Shown: in pieces, positions 35,097 to 48,109 of the stretch | Numbering within the stretch: position 1 is the stretch's first letter | Layout: the number at the start of each line of letters is the position of its first letter | From: Paraspadella gotoi | Taxonomy: Eukaryota > Chaetognatha | Direction of reading: 5' to 3' | Assembly (NCBI GenBank): GCA_051294375.1 | Contig: CM119266.1 | Coordinates: forward strand, 21,403,987 to 21,467,986 | DNA length: 64,000 nucleotides | Made by a program: the position numbers and the translations under genes | Notes under the pieces: model-generated | Told to the model about the DNA's origin: nothing | The model's database searches: none | The model's input: the letters and a program-made list of their open reading frames with translations, nothing else

Positions 35097-35459
35097 ATGT
35101 TGAGCTTCGACACGGTGATCAGGCTCGTCGTCGTCGTCGTCGGCGTCGTCGTCGTCGTCGTCGTCGTCGTCGGCGTCGTCGTCACCGCCTCCGCTGATCC
35201 CCGTTGCGTTCCCCTTGTTCTTTGTCATGCATTGAAAAACGATTCTCCGAGAGCCGGTTCTGCCGGATCTCGCCGGATCTCGGTCGATTCTTGCCGATTC
35301 TATCTGAGCGATCTTTCCGCGCCTACCGAGCCCGACGGGCGGGGCCGTTTTGAGCCTTACGTGGCGTGGGGCCGTGGGAGTACTCCGGTGGAGGTTGCCC
35401 GGTTATTTTTGGTTTTTTTTCTCAGTTTAATTAAAAAAGGGGAAAAAAATATAAGGTGA
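35097..35459 (+). CDS. open frame with poly-Val hydrophobic segment, doubtful
   Basis: ATG at 35097 gives 120 codons. Residues 10-29 are almost all Val with a few Gly, made from (GTC)n, followed by TASADPRC, which would suit a signal peptide or anchor. The rest is Arg/Ser/Pro-rich and ends at TGA, with an AAG/GTGAGA donor-like site at 35454. The frame is open about 35 codons upstream of the ATG. On the minus strand the same DNA starts MTKNKGNATGIS and encodes a 48-residue Asp-rich peptide ending at about 35092. I cannot decide between them. Confidence 0.22.
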   Translation: MLSFDTVIRLVVVVVGVVVVVVVVVGVVVTASADPRCVPLVLCHALKNDSPRAGSAGSRRISVDSCRFYLSDLSAPTEPDGRGRFEPYVAWGRGSTPVEVARLFLVFFLSLIKKGEKNIR

Positions 35460-36484
35460 GAGAGTGTCGGGGGAATGATAATATAAATTGGCGAACTGGA
35501 TGATAGTTCGATTAGCAAAGTTGATTTGACAAATGTTGAAAAAATAACAAAAAGGGAGTGAATACTACATAACTTGTTTATATTTATTTAAATTAAAATT
35601 TTCTTTCTGATTTTTTCCATCGCCAATGGTTTGCCTTTTCTCGCTCTTCGATCTTAAACTCTCACTCTAAAGTTCACCTTTCAATATTTCGTCCCTTGGT
35701 ATATATAAACTAAAAAATACTCAAGGCAGGGGTCGGCGCCTCGGCATAAGTCATCCTTATCGCCATGGATTCGCCGAGATTTCGTCGGGATTTGTCCCCA
35801 AATATATTTTCTCTTTTTGTTTTCCGGATTTTTCGTGTTTGTGTGTTTTTCTTTTTTTCTTTTCTTTTTTTTTTGTGAATCGGGTTTGTGTCACAACCAA
35901 GCGTGATATGAAAAAAAAATTGCGTGCTGACTGCTGAGTCGGTGGTACGCGATTGTAACTTTTTTAATTAGCGGGTAGTTTAATGTAAATGTTAAATCAA
36001 TTTAATGTTATATTTTGGAAGCTCAAATGATTGAAAAAAAGACGATGACGACGACGAAGACGGCGACGAAGTCTTTGTACTCTGTGACCCGTAGTGCCGT
36101 AGTGGTCAGCAAGAATGACGTGTTTTTACCCGAACATGAATAATAACCTTGATATGGCTGACCTTTTTCAGCCCATGTAAATACGTAGTTGTTGTTGTTG
36201 TTGTTATTTTTATCGTTTTTGATTTTTACTCTAAGTTTGAAAAAAATATGACTCATTTAATGTTTTTACGAAGTTAACCCAAGGAATATCAATCGGCTGA
36301 TTGCCTTGACTATAGCTTCTTTATTGAAATAAAGGAAATCCAAGAAAATTACTTGAGTGATCTTTGGATCATTTATAAATAAACTTACAGGAAGCTAAAA
36401 ACGATAATTCATAGAAAAGAAGATCCGCCGACTTTGAAACTAAAAATTTTAGTAAAAGATCCTTATGTCCTTATGGTATTTAAA

Positions 36485-36515
<31 letters not shown>

Positions 36516-37412
36516 CGTCGGAATTTCGACGCCGGGGGCAAAAAAAAATTGTGAGGATTTTATCTTAATTTCACCTCCCCCTCCCCCCCTAGAGTCTCTG
36601 GGGTCATTTTTCAAACCGACGAAAATTCTACGGCGCTCATCTACCCAACAACGCATAATTTTCAGATTAGAAAACGAAACTCAGGTTATTCGACGCGCGA
36701 CGCGTGCGTGCACGCAGCACTGGCTCATTAGCGCCATTTTTTGCTTTTACCACGAGAAACTGGGTCTTAGATACGAATTTTTGATTAACAATGTTAATTA
36801 AATTATCCTTATTTATTATTTAACTAATTTTCTGAACAAAATGCTTTACCGAAGGAATATGTGAGTTTAATTTAATATGTATAGATTCAGTGCGGAATTT
36901 AAATGAAAATTTATGGCAATTGGTATAACATGTTGTGGTTGAATTTCGAATTAGTTTTAAGGTGAATTTTACCGTCAATTTCCGCTCGGTGGCATTTCAT
37001 TTTGCAAAGACGAAAACCTGTTTAGAAAATTTCCTATTTTTTTGTTTTTATTTTTTCTTCAATTTTTTATCGTCGCCATTTGCGGCGATGAAAAACAATT
37101 TGAAAAAAAACTTTTACGGATTCCGTGCTTCGAGTTTTTGACTGATTTTAATTATCAAACGAATGGAAATAACAAAACAGACAATTGGAGAGAAATATGA
37201 AAAAAAAAAGAAATCTCATTGATAATTGCTTGGATATTTCTATGACAACACTGCAAAATAAAATTAAAAAAGATTAAATCGAATTCGAATAGATATATCA
37301 GGAAAGGTAATCGCATTAGGGAGATGAATAGAGAAATAAATAATTACGTTATCGACGAGTCACGTGATTCAGGCATCAATTTAACCAAATATTCTATTTT
37401 TGTCGTACCTTA

Positions 37413-37443
<31 letters not shown>

Positions 37444-38465
37444 CTCTGCTCGTCTCTCTCTCCGCGTTCTCTCGTACGACGTGCTCTCTCTCACGAGATT
37501 CAGTTTGGACATAAAAAACTGGCCAAGGGTGCCAATGCTAACATGTCATTAACTTATTTTCATATTTGTATATTAGAACATAAATTCCTTGTAAGTACAT
37601 AAATGTAACATATTTTATTGTTAATAGTGGTTAACTGTCACATTTTGGAGCAATTATAAAATCAAATTAAACATCGTCTCTCTCTCTGCTCGAGTCTCTC
37701 TCTCATCGTCTCTCTCTCGTCTCTCTCTCTCGTCTCTCTCGTCTCAACTCTCTCCTCCCTTTCTAATTTCTCCGCCCATGCGTCGTTATTCCTTCTCACT
37801 CTCACGTCACAATCTCTCCTTCTTTTCTTTCTCCTTTCGCTCACGTTTTCCTCCCTCCCATCCTTCCCCCTATCAACTTTATACGGTTTACATCGTGATT
37901 TATTTACTTTTCTCCCCTTCCCATCTCCATGGCAACGAAATACTCACAACGCAGAAAAAAAAAACGATCATAAAAAATAATAAAAAGCCCGCGTTTCTTT
38001 TGGTGTCGACAGGTTATTACGACGCCATTGAACCGGAAACAACATTCGACGCCTGCGATTGACGCCTCGCGGTGAATATTTCCATTCTGCGCAGCGTCTC
38101 GCGGCGTCGCGCGGCGTCGAGAGAGACCGGCGTCGCCGGCATCTTTGACGGCGTCGCTCCCCTCCCCGCCTCCCGCGCGCCATCTATCGACGACGGGGGA
38201 GTCTTTGTCAACGTCTTACTTTTGGCGAAGTGAACTCAAAAGGGCGGATGGGAATAACTTACTAATCTCAAAAAAAAAAAGGCAATGAAAGGAATGGAAG
38301 GATTGACATTGGATAATGGGTACCGATGCGAAAGACGAAGATTTGAATTCTCAACTTCACGATTTGACTTTTTTCGTTTATAACATTTTTACTAATAAAA
38401 AACTCGCCTCTCTATTGAAACGATTTATTTTTCTCTCACGTCTTTAGTTCTTTTTTTTTCTCCAC
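35460..38465. other. intergenic, trinucleotide and CT tracts
   Basis: Includes (ACG)n at about 36486-36516, CT tracts at 37411-37500 and 37676-37745, and a GC-rich stretch with many GGCGTC/GACGCC words at 38020-38215 that is open in several frames. No exon can be chosen with confidence. Confidence 0.35.
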
Positions 38466-38611
38466 NNNNNNNNNNNNNNNNNNNNNNNNNNNNNNNNNNN
38501 NNNNNNNNNNNNNNNNNNNNNNNNNNNNNNNNNNNNNNNNNNNNNNNNNNNNNNNNNNNNNNNNNNNNNNNNNNNNNNNNNNNNNNNNNNNNNNNNNNNN
38601 NNNNNNNNNNN
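38466..38611. other. assembly gap, 146 N
   Basis: Undetermined bases, flanked by CT-rich sequence. Confidence 1.
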
Positions 38612-38706
38612 TCTCTCTCTTCACCCGGACGAAGGTCGAAGAATTCCATCATCATCCGTCATTCCTTACTTTTCCGCCGACGATCGACGGCGGGTCGACC
38701 TTTGAT

Positions 38707-38812
38707 CACGTGATCATTCACCGGCCTCCACGTGATCGTTCGTCGTTCATCGCGCCGTCGTTCTTCTTCGTCCACGTGATCGCGAGAGGTTGTTCACGTG
38801 ATCGTTCACGTG
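38707..38812. promoter_or_regulatory. array of five CACGTG E-boxes
   Basis: CACGTG at 38707, 38729, 38773, 38795 and 38807, each followed by ATC, with a sixth degenerate CACGCGAT at 38829. The array runs into a 307 N gap and may continue in it. GATCACGTGATC is bHLH-type (Myc, USF, MITF/TFEB) binding sequence. The nearest downstream start is ATG 39552. Confidence 0.55.
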
Positions 38813-38836
38813 ATCGGTGATCGCTCGTCACGCGAT

Positions 38837-39143
38837 NNNNNNNNNNNNNNNNNNNNNNNNNNNNNNNNNNNNNNNNNNNNNNNNNNNNNNNNNNNNNNNN
38901 NNNNNNNNNNNNNNNNNNNNNNNNNNNNNNNNNNNNNNNNNNNNNNNNNNNNNNNNNNNNNNNNNNNNNNNNNNNNNNNNNNNNNNNNNNNNNNNNNNNN
39001 NNNNNNNNNNNNNNNNNNNNNNNNNNNNNNNNNNNNNNNNNNNNNNNNNNNNNNNNNNNNNNNNNNNNNNNNNNNNNNNNNNNNNNNNNNNNNNNNNNNN
39101 NNNNNNNNNNNNNNNNNNNNNNNNNNNNNNNNNNNNNNNNNNN
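38837..39143. other. assembly gap, 307 N
   Basis: Undetermined bases following the E-box array. Confidence 1.
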
Positions 39144-39406
39144 TTTTCCAAGGATTAAGTTTTCTTCTTTTGTCGGTAGTGGTTTTTTACGACGCTTACT
39201 TTCAAAACCAACCTAACTTACTTTTACTTACTTTGCAGAGTTCGTCGACAACCTCTTCTCATTTCAACCTCCACACGTCTTTTACTGCCCCTTTCCAATT
39301 CAAATTTCGTTCCAACGGATCTCCCATTAGGATACTCCTCTAGCGACGCGACGCTTACCGTCGGCTTCCCGACACTTTTAACGCCCAACACCCCCGTACC
39401 TTTCCG

Positions 39407-39453
<47 letters not shown>

Positions 39454-39505
39454 ACTCATCTCTCTTCTCTTTCTCTCTCTCTCTCTTCTCTACTCTCTCT
39501 TAAAA
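39407..39505. repeat. (CT)n microsatellite upstream of the 39552 start
   Basis: Interrupted CT tract 50-150 bases before the ATG; likely in promoter or 5' UTR. Confidence 0.85.
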
Positions 39506-39551
39506 CAAACCCCATCGCTTCGCCTTCCCCAACCTTTCGCCCTTCTCCGCC

Positions 39552-39688
39552 ATGACATCGATGGCGCGTAATTCCGGCGCTCCATTATCTCGCGGCGACG
39601 CGGAATCCCAGCGCCGGGCGTCAATTAAACCGGCGCTGTCTCGTCCTCCCCTCTACTATCCCGTTGGTCGCCTTCGTCTTCATCCTCT

Positions 39689-39719
<31 letters not shown>

Positions 39720-40778
39720 AATCCGCTTATGGATTTGACTCAGTTCCGAGACTCGTTAATCTGCTCCAATTTGAAAGGAGGCGTGGCGGCCGAAAGTAAA
39801 TGCGACGGGGATCGAGGAAGACGACGACGACGACGGCAACGATTTCCGGCGCCGGAAATGGATGACGGCGACGACGCCTCCTCTTTAGAAGTCGAGTTTG
39901 GAACGACGCCGGGTTTTCGACTTCGAGGACGACAACAACGACAACGACGAGGACGACGGCCAGTCAGCGCCAAGGCCGACGCAGATAAAACAGCGGGAAG
40001 CGAAAGATGTTGCGGAGGAAATCAGCGTGAATGCGAAATCGGAAGAAAAATCGAAAGCGGAAGCGAAAGCGGAATCCAAACCTTGAGAAGAGAGATGAAG
40101 CTCATCGGAGGTAAAAGCGAAATCGCCGTGGAAAGAATCGGATATGACGCCGCTTCTATCGGCGCCGTATTTCATCGCGCCGACGCCGCCGAAAACGGCT
40201 CTATCGACAACGACGCCGGAGTCAAAGGTGGCGCAGACTTTCGCGCCGACGCCGACGCCGTAACCGCCGCCGCGGCCCCCGCCACGGAAAGCGGGATCGA
40301 ATCAAAGGCGTTGCCGCGACTAAGACGACGACGAAGACGAAAACCGCGGGATGTTCTTTTGTTCGATGACGCCAACGACGACGACCATAACGACGACGAG
40401 GGAACAACGCCATCTTGTGTCGATGGAGGAAAAGTTGACGCTAATGGGATTTTGGGAAGCGGCGTTCACCTCGGATCCGAACCCGGACCGCGTTTTACCC
40501 TTTTTTCCTCCGAGCCCTCTCTTTCCTCCTTCTCTTCCTCCTCCTCCTCCTCCCCCTCCTACTCCACCCACCTCTCCCTCCCCCTTCGCCTCTCGAACGT
40601 GAACCAACTCCGTGATGAGGTTCCGTCTCCTCGTCACGCCCTCTTTTGTAACGATGCAAATCTCCTTGACAACCGAGTAAAATCCCGTTGCTATGGAAGA
40701 CGAAAATTTGTTGGTCGCGGAGGAAACACGAAGCGTTGCCACGGAAACGAAGGCGTCTGGGGAAGGAGCTGGGACGAA

Positions 40779-40816
<38 letters not shown>

Positions 40817-41131
40817 AATTGGCGAAAAAAGGCGAAGCGAGAAGACGGCGATTACGTGGGAAAAACCACTTCCGGTGGAAGGCGATGGGAAAGCGTCTAA
40901 TCTCTTTTCCGGGGCGGGACGGGAAGAAGGCGCGATTACAAAGACGTCGAGAAAGGCGGCGACGACAACAACGACGATGATGATGAGGAAAAAGACAACA
41001 AAGATGCCAAAAACGACGACGACAACGACGACGACTGCCAACTCCCATTTTCTCGAATCCAAAAAAATCGGTTTTTCAAAGACGATTCTCTCCTCGATGG
41101 GCAGAGCCGCGTTGGCGGTTCTCTTTCTCGG
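39552..41131 (+). CDS. long first coding exon, unrecognised low-complexity protein
   Basis: I do not recognise the product. ATG 39552 (context CCGCCATGA) opens 526 codons plus two bases to a strong donor (CTCGG then GTGAGT at 41132), far longer than chance would give. There is a run of Arg (about 47-56) from (CGT)n and many basic/acidic stretches. A Ser/Pro-rich segment lies at about 320-340. A run of about 11 Asp (near 405-418) comes from (GAC)n, and a Thr run (about 486-495) from (ACG)n. The exon closes with SMGRAALAVLFLG, a hydrophobic stretch that may be the beginning of a membrane segment continued in the next exon. That would make it a membrane protein with a long disordered N-terminus. 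A one-base frame change near 39660 would give a poly-Val membrane segment instead; an indel there cannot be excluded. Downstream exons lie beyond the 592 N gap or outside view. Confidence 0.5.
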
Positions 41132-41274
41132 GTGAGTTTTACTTAGTTTTTAGTAGTTTTTTTTTGGCCGTCTTGGTTGTTTCATTTTTTTAAAATGTTT
41201 TTGTGAGGTAGTAGATATGTTCCTTCGTGTGTCTCTCTTCTCTCTCTCTCCTCTTCTCTCTCTCTCTCTCTCTC

Positions 41275-41866
41275 NNNNNNNNNNNNNNNNNNNNNNNNNN
41301 NNNNNNNNNNNNNNNNNNNNNNNNNNNNNNNNNNNNNNNNNNNNNNNNNNNNNNNNNNNNNNNNNNNNNNNNNNNNNNNNNNNNNNNNNNNNNNNNNNNN
41401 NNNNNNNNNNNNNNNNNNNNNNNNNNNNNNNNNNNNNNNNNNNNNNNNNNNNNNNNNNNNNNNNNNNNNNNNNNNNNNNNNNNNNNNNNNNNNNNNNNNN
41501 NNNNNNNNNNNNNNNNNNNNNNNNNNNNNNNNNNNNNNNNNNNNNNNNNNNNNNNNNNNNNNNNNNNNNNNNNNNNNNNNNNNNNNNNNNNNNNNNNNNN
41601 NNNNNNNNNNNNNNNNNNNNNNNNNNNNNNNNNNNNNNNNNNNNNNNNNNNNNNNNNNNNNNNNNNNNNNNNNNNNNNNNNNNNNNNNNNNNNNNNNNNN
41701 NNNNNNNNNNNNNNNNNNNNNNNNNNNNNNNNNNNNNNNNNNNNNNNNNNNNNNNNNNNNNNNNNNNNNNNNNNNNNNNNNNNNNNNNNNNNNNNNNNNN
41801 NNNNNNNNNNNNNNNNNNNNNNNNNNNNNNNNNNNNNNNNNNNNNNNNNNNNNNNNNNNNNNNNNN
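41275..41866. other. assembly gap, 592 N
   Basis: Undetermined bases beginning in a (CT)n tract, within the presumed first intron of the gene at 39552. Confidence 1.
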
Positions 41867-42455
41867 CAAGTCTCTTACTTAATAGGATCGGAATTCTCTT
41901 TAACCTTTCCCTACTTTTAATCATGAGCCACTTTTCTCCGGCGTCACGAGCCTCGTTTTTCGATTGAAGAATTCTCTTTGATCTGAGCCGCGGAATCCGC
42001 TCTTGATCCTGACAATTGTTACCATGGTTACCATTTTCTGGAAATCCTTGCAGTTCCCCCAAGGACATCAATCTCGCTGGGTTTTTTTTTTATTCCTGGA
42101 TTCCTTGGAATTTCATTGTTTCAGAGAAACCATTTCTGATTCTACGTATTCAACTTAGTATAATTCTTTACATTTTCTTCTTGTCTCGTTAGACGTAAAC
42201 GTTTCAAGATAAGTCTATAACAACTCCTTCCCTTCTGGCCCCAGTCACAATCAGCCTCTCTCCCTCTCCAACTCAATACCATCATCTTTTTTGCAAATTC
42301 CATTGCCATCAACACCCCGCTCGCAAGACCGCGCATCTTTGCCCTCATTTTCTCCGCCGAATCAAAAATTCTTGTATTCATGGAAAACATTTTCCTCATT
42401 TTTCATATTCCGCCTCTTTATCTCTTTCTCTCTCCCTTACCCACCTCTCATTTTA

Positions 42456-42493
<38 letters not shown>

Positions 42494-42874
42494 NNNNNNN
42501 NNNNNNNNNNNNNNNNNNNNNNNNNNNNNNNNNNNNNNNNNNNNNNNNNNNNNNNNNNNNNNNNNNNNNNNNNNNNNNNNNNNNNNNNNNNNNNNNNNNN
42601 NNTCCTCTCTATCATATCCTTTCCTTTCTTTTTTTTTCTCTCCTTCTCTCTCTCTCCTTTTCTTTCTATTTACATCCTTTTCTGTGCTCCTTAAATTCTT
42701 CCCTAATTTCGTCTTTTACTAAAAAAGAGGAATTGTTTCCTTTTATTTTCTCGGAGTCTCTTTCTCTTTTTTCTTTCGCTCTCTCTCTCTCTCCATCTCC
42801 CTCTCACACTGTGTTCGGCGTCACAACAGGTCCCCGCGGATAATAAAAGAATTCTTTCATTCCTAATTTTTTGT
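41867..42874. other. non-coding, CT tracts and a gap
   Basis: No exon supported. Includes a CT tract at 42463 leading into a 109 N gap (42494-42602) and pyrimidine-rich flanks. Confidence 0.4.
42494..42602. other. assembly gap, 109 N
   Basis: Undetermined bases starting in a (CT)n tract. Confidence 1.
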
Positions 42875-43033
<159 letters not shown>

Positions 43034-43277
43034 CTCTTTATTTTTTAAAAGGCGAAAATGAAACGAGAGACGGGATTTGCGACTGAACTGGAGGGAAATC
43101 TAATAAGAGGAAGAAAACAGAGACAGAGAGAGAGAAAGGAAAAAAAGTCGGAATGAAAATTTAAACGTGATGCATAATATTATAAAATTGCATATTGCAG
43201 GCAGAGAGAGATGGAACTTTTGTTCCCCTTTTTTCTGGATTTCTCTTTTTCTCTTTCTCTTTCTATCTCTTTCAAAA

Positions 43278-43408
<131 letters not shown>

Positions 43409-44049
43409 ATTCAAGGAATGAGGAAGGCGCCAGACTTAAGCGCGAGTAATTGATGGATTTCACGCGCTTTTATTCATTTCACTTTTATTTTTCGGCTTTT
43501 CTCATTTTTCTTCGATCGCTTCGTCGCCAACGGAACAAAAAATTAAGTCAAATGGTAGATCTACTTGCGGATCGACGCGGATCGAAAATAGAAAAACCCG
43601 AAAATAAAATCATAAAAATAAAAAGAAAAAAACACGACAAATATCGCGAGACAAAAAAAAAAGATTGAAGGTGAAAAAAAAGAAGCAGAAAACCAGAAAA
43701 AAAAAATTCGTCTGCTTTTCTAATGACCCTCGGGAAATATGAACGTCAAAACGTGACGCAATTTGCGGGACACTTTGTCATTCTCTTCGACCGGCGAGAG
43801 ACGGACCCTCTCTCCGCCTTTGGAGAGGCTCACTTGTCTTGCGAGGTCTCATCAGCGCCATCTCTTCTTTTAAAAGGAACAATCATTTTCGCGTTTCTCG
43901 TAATAACTTACCTTATCAATCAGGTCGTTGAGCTTGCTTGCTTGCTGTAACTAATCTTCCAATCCTATTTTTATTTATTTTTTCAGCCTTCATCGCATCC
44001 GCGTTTCCATGATTCCATCTGTCTTCCCCGGTTCTTCTTTCATCCATCC

Positions 44050-44165
44050 ATGGATCAGTTCATTCTTTAATCAATCAATCAATTCATCCATCCATCCCTC
44101 CGTCCGTCCGTCCGTCCGTCCGTCCATCCATCCATCCATCCATACATCCATCCATCCATCCATCT
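44050..44165. repeat. (TCCA)n/(TCCG)n tetranucleotide tract
   Basis: Runs of CATCCATC switch to CCGTCCGT and back. The same tract appears in the noisy copy at about 49245-49370. Confidence 0.9.
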
Positions 44166-45348
44166 CTTTACCTTTACAGATTATTTTCATCAAACCCGCT
44201 TTTCTCCAGTTTAGATTATTGCTACTCGTTAAAGAAATGGCACTTAGTTTGATCGCTCCGAAAAAATCTCCTGCTGTAGAGAGAGATGTATTTCTTAACG
44301 TTTCACATTTATGGCTCTGGCTAGAAAAAGATGGAAGGTAGCTGATATCCCCGTTGGCCGTTTTGAAAAACTCGCATCTTCGATGACGTCGAAACCAGAA
44401 AGGATTAAGTTGTCCGCGTAGACGAACACAAATGTCTGGTAAAAAAAATGACGATACCGTTAGTCCTCACCTTTGGCCCCGAGACTGAACTCTAGTTTCA
44501 CCAACCAAACGAACCGAACCTAGTTCCAACCCGATATGGTGGACTTTTCGTCGACTCACCCATTAAACTAACCTACCTTTAACCCACCCCTATCCCCCCC
44601 CACTCTTTTCTCCAACCACCTCGTTTTCCCTTTTTTTTTCCAAACGTCGGACGATTTTATCTCAGCGAAAAATAAATATTTCCGGTTTTGTCCTCATAAA
44701 GTTTCTTCCTGAAAAAGTTATTGCGTCGCCGGGCGCCCATTTTTTTCCTTTTTTTTTTTCTTCTTTTTTTCTTTTTTTATTTCCCCGTTGCAAAAACTGA
44801 GGGCCTGTACCTCGAAACGAAACGAAACGAAAAGGAAACAAAAAGGAAAGAAAAACAGATGACGTCTAAAATGGAAATAAAAAAAAAGACGGTTTTTTTT
44901 CCTGAGTTATAACAGAGTGTTTTTTTTTTCAAGCGATTGTGCTGGACCTTTTTAACAATAAACAAGAATTTTTTTTATAATTTGTGATTATAAATTATTT
45001 AATTCAGAAAGAAGAGAAACATAAGTAACCTTTATTTAAAAATAATTGTAGTGACTGTAAATTTTTAAATATCAAAAGTATCGAAGAGTCTTCATAATTA
45101 GTCACTCTCTCCCTCAATGAGTCTATCGTATGAACATTGAACAATTATTCAATGTACATTGTACGTATATTATACTGATAGTACGTCGTATAACTCGTTA
45201 AATAATCTTCGTATCACTGAAAATTCACAATATCCGGCGGACCCTCATCATGGGCTCACGATTTGACTCTTGATTCACTCGGATCCAAACCTTTTTAACT
45301 ACTATCTGGTCTGAAGTCGCACAAATTATAGTCTCCGTCGGGTCGCGT

Positions 45349-45423
<75 letters not shown>

Positions 45424-45544
45424 TTTCTCTCTCTTTTCCTCCCCTCTCTTTCTCTCATTATCCCAAACGAGGCTCCAGACACGTAAACAATTTTCCTTCC
45501 TTTTTTCTTAATTTTTCCCTTTCAACCGACCAGGATTAGGGGAG

Positions 45545-45633
<89 letters not shown>

Positions 45634-46795
45634 CGCTTCGTCTTTCGTCGCTCTCACGCTCATTTTGACTTTCGAGATGGTTTATTGCCGGTTCGTTGGC
45701 TCTCTTCGCAGTACAGCCTCCTCGCGGTTCTGATTCCAAAATGTACAACATTCCTGCCATTTTTCGACTTGAAAATTAAAATTTTATTCATTCTCTTTAC
45801 GTCAGTTTTTGTAAATTTTATTACAATGTGTCAACTAAATAGTTTGGACGTTTCCCTGTCACTTTCACAATCCACATTCTCCTTCGATTCCAACTTCCTT
45901 ATCTTACAATCCAATTGTCTTCCCAAAGTTGTTAACCTCATAAACGCCCCCCGCCCCCTTTAGATCCGCCCTCCCTTCCCACCCCCCTACCTTCCCCCCA
46001 CCGCCTCCCCATTAAAAAAAATCTCTCTCTCAAAAAAAAAAGGATTCTCGATTTTTAAAAGTAATTTACATTTTAATGTTTTAAGTGGGAAACGTCGTCG
46101 TCGTCGTCGTTATCGTCGTCATTGTCGTCGCGGAATTTGTCGAGAGATCGTTTTCTTTCGATTCATGTTGAATAATCGAAATTAAATCATCGGCCATCAT
46201 CGTTAGTAATTTCATTTTTTTAATCGTCTTTTCAGAAAAATAATGACAAAAAAAAACTGTTTAACTAGGACTTCAATACGTACAATTAAATATTTTTTAA
46301 AAATTTCGTGTGAGGAAAAAAAATTGTAGTGTAAACAACTAAACTAGTCTCTCAGATGGGTATATGACTATTAGAAAATATAGTTAGGCTTTTATGTATT
46401 TATGTAAATATTTTATCCCGTATGTATGCTATGTACACTTTTTCCGTCTACGTAAAGGGGGAAAAAAAACACATTTCCACAATTTTTTCAGCAAAACATT
46501 TTTTAAATGCATGAAGTTTTTAACCGTAAACTGGTTCATTACCTGAGGTTCTTGTCAGACAAGGTCGGCGACGACGATGGCGACGAAAACGACGACGACG
46601 ATGAAAATGACGACGACGACGACGACGACGAAAACTTCAAAAACTAATAACCGAATGCAAACGCGACCACGAAGGCCTTGGAACTTTGCACGCGGAAGCA
46701 AACAAGACCCATGAGCTGGATCGAAGGAAGGAAGGAAAAGAAGCTTGGAAGAGAAATCGGGTGAGAGAGAGAGAGAGGAGAGAAGAAGAGAGGAG

Positions 46796-46829
<34 letters not shown>

Positions 46830-46964
46830 AGAGAGAGAGAGAGAGAGAGAGAGAGAAGAAAGCTTAAAAGGGGAAACTGAAAGAGACAGAGACTGAGAAG
46901 GGATTGAATCTGCGAATGAGAATGAAGGAAGTGAGACTTAATTTTTTTCTCACTTCCGGCCGCC

Positions 46965-47027
<63 letters not shown>

Positions 47028-47117
47028 CTCTCTCTCTCTCTATCTCGCCACGAAAGGATCTTAGACTTTGGCAATCCAATTTCCATTTAATCAAAGTTTG
47101 ATTGCGAGAAAGTCCCG

Positions 47118-47297
47118 ATGACAATGGCAGCGGCTGCAGGAGAAAAGCCGCCATTGGCGAAACTCAATTACGAAACAAGCGCGACCCGCGGAAAATTGTT
47201 ATTTCCGGTTTTCGAAACTGAAAAACAAAAAAAAGGGACACCGCTGGAATGGATCTTAAAATCGATCTGTTTCTTTCAGAAAACAATTAAAACGTGA
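47118..47297 (+). CDS. 59-codon open frame, doubtful
   Basis: ATG 47118 to TGA 47297, beginning MTMAAAAGEKPPLAKLNYET and ending with a Lys/Phe-rich tail. The sequence has some protein character but matches no family I know. The duplicate copy near 52330 breaks the frame with indels. It may be part of an exon or chance. Confidence 0.15.
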   Translation: MTMAAAAGEKPPLAKLNYETSATRGKLLFPVFETEKQKKGTPLEWILKSICFFQKTIKT

Positions 47298-48109
47298 AGG
47301 CAAAGGATTTCATCGACGTTTGGCTCTTTTTTTATATTATAGAGAATAAATATTTAGCGCTTTGATGCATACATTCTCTGTCGTAATAGTAGTCTGTAAC
47401 AGTCTACAGTGTTAATAATAAAAGTTGGTGTTACTATTAAGAAAAGACATTAAATCGAAAAGTTAATTTCGTAACCCACTAATCGACCATAAGTAAGTAT
47501 AAACCTCCTTGCTTTTAAGCACGATTCAAGTATGACGACGTCGACCGGTCGACTCAGTTTCTCTCAATCGATCGAATCTCTTCTCCGCTGGATTTAACTT
47601 CCCGCTTCTCATTTCACAAGGAAATTTCTGACCACGTAGGAAGGGAAAGCGGGGTGGAATGGGGTGGTGGAAGGAGTGGCTAGCGGACGGGGTGTCGAGG
47701 GGGTGGGAAGCGTCAGCGCTTGATTTATGGTTGGGACGCGATTCTCGGCTTCGAAGTCGAAGAAGGAAAGTAATTTCAAAGATTTCGCCGCGGAGAGAGA
47801 AAGCGGTGGGTGGGTGGGTCTGGAGTAGAATCTGGGTGAGGAACGAGCGGGTGAATGCGCGTGAGAAAGAGATTGAATGCTGAATGATGAATGCTGAATA
47901 CTGAATACATTCATTTCGTAATATACTACTTACGTCTCTTATTCTTATTTTCTCTTCTTTTTTTTCATTCTTAGACTTATAGCCGTAATTATTTTTTTAT
48001 TCTTCGATATTTTCTTTTCTTTATTCATTTTTTTTCTCCTCATTCTTATAGATTTTTTTTTGCTCTCAGATCTTTCTAATTATCACTTTCTTCCATTTCC
48101 ATTTTCTTT

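Noticed and set aside
43723-43950. 75-codon plus-strand frame starting MTLGKYERQNVTQF
   Set aside because: No splice sites or family, a competing minus-strand frame, and broken in the duplicate by indels. Not enough to call.
44009-44341. 110-codon plus-strand frame with Ser-Ile-His-Pro repeats
   Set aside because: Created by the TCCA/TCCG tetranucleotide tract, whose 12-base period reads as a four-residue repeat.
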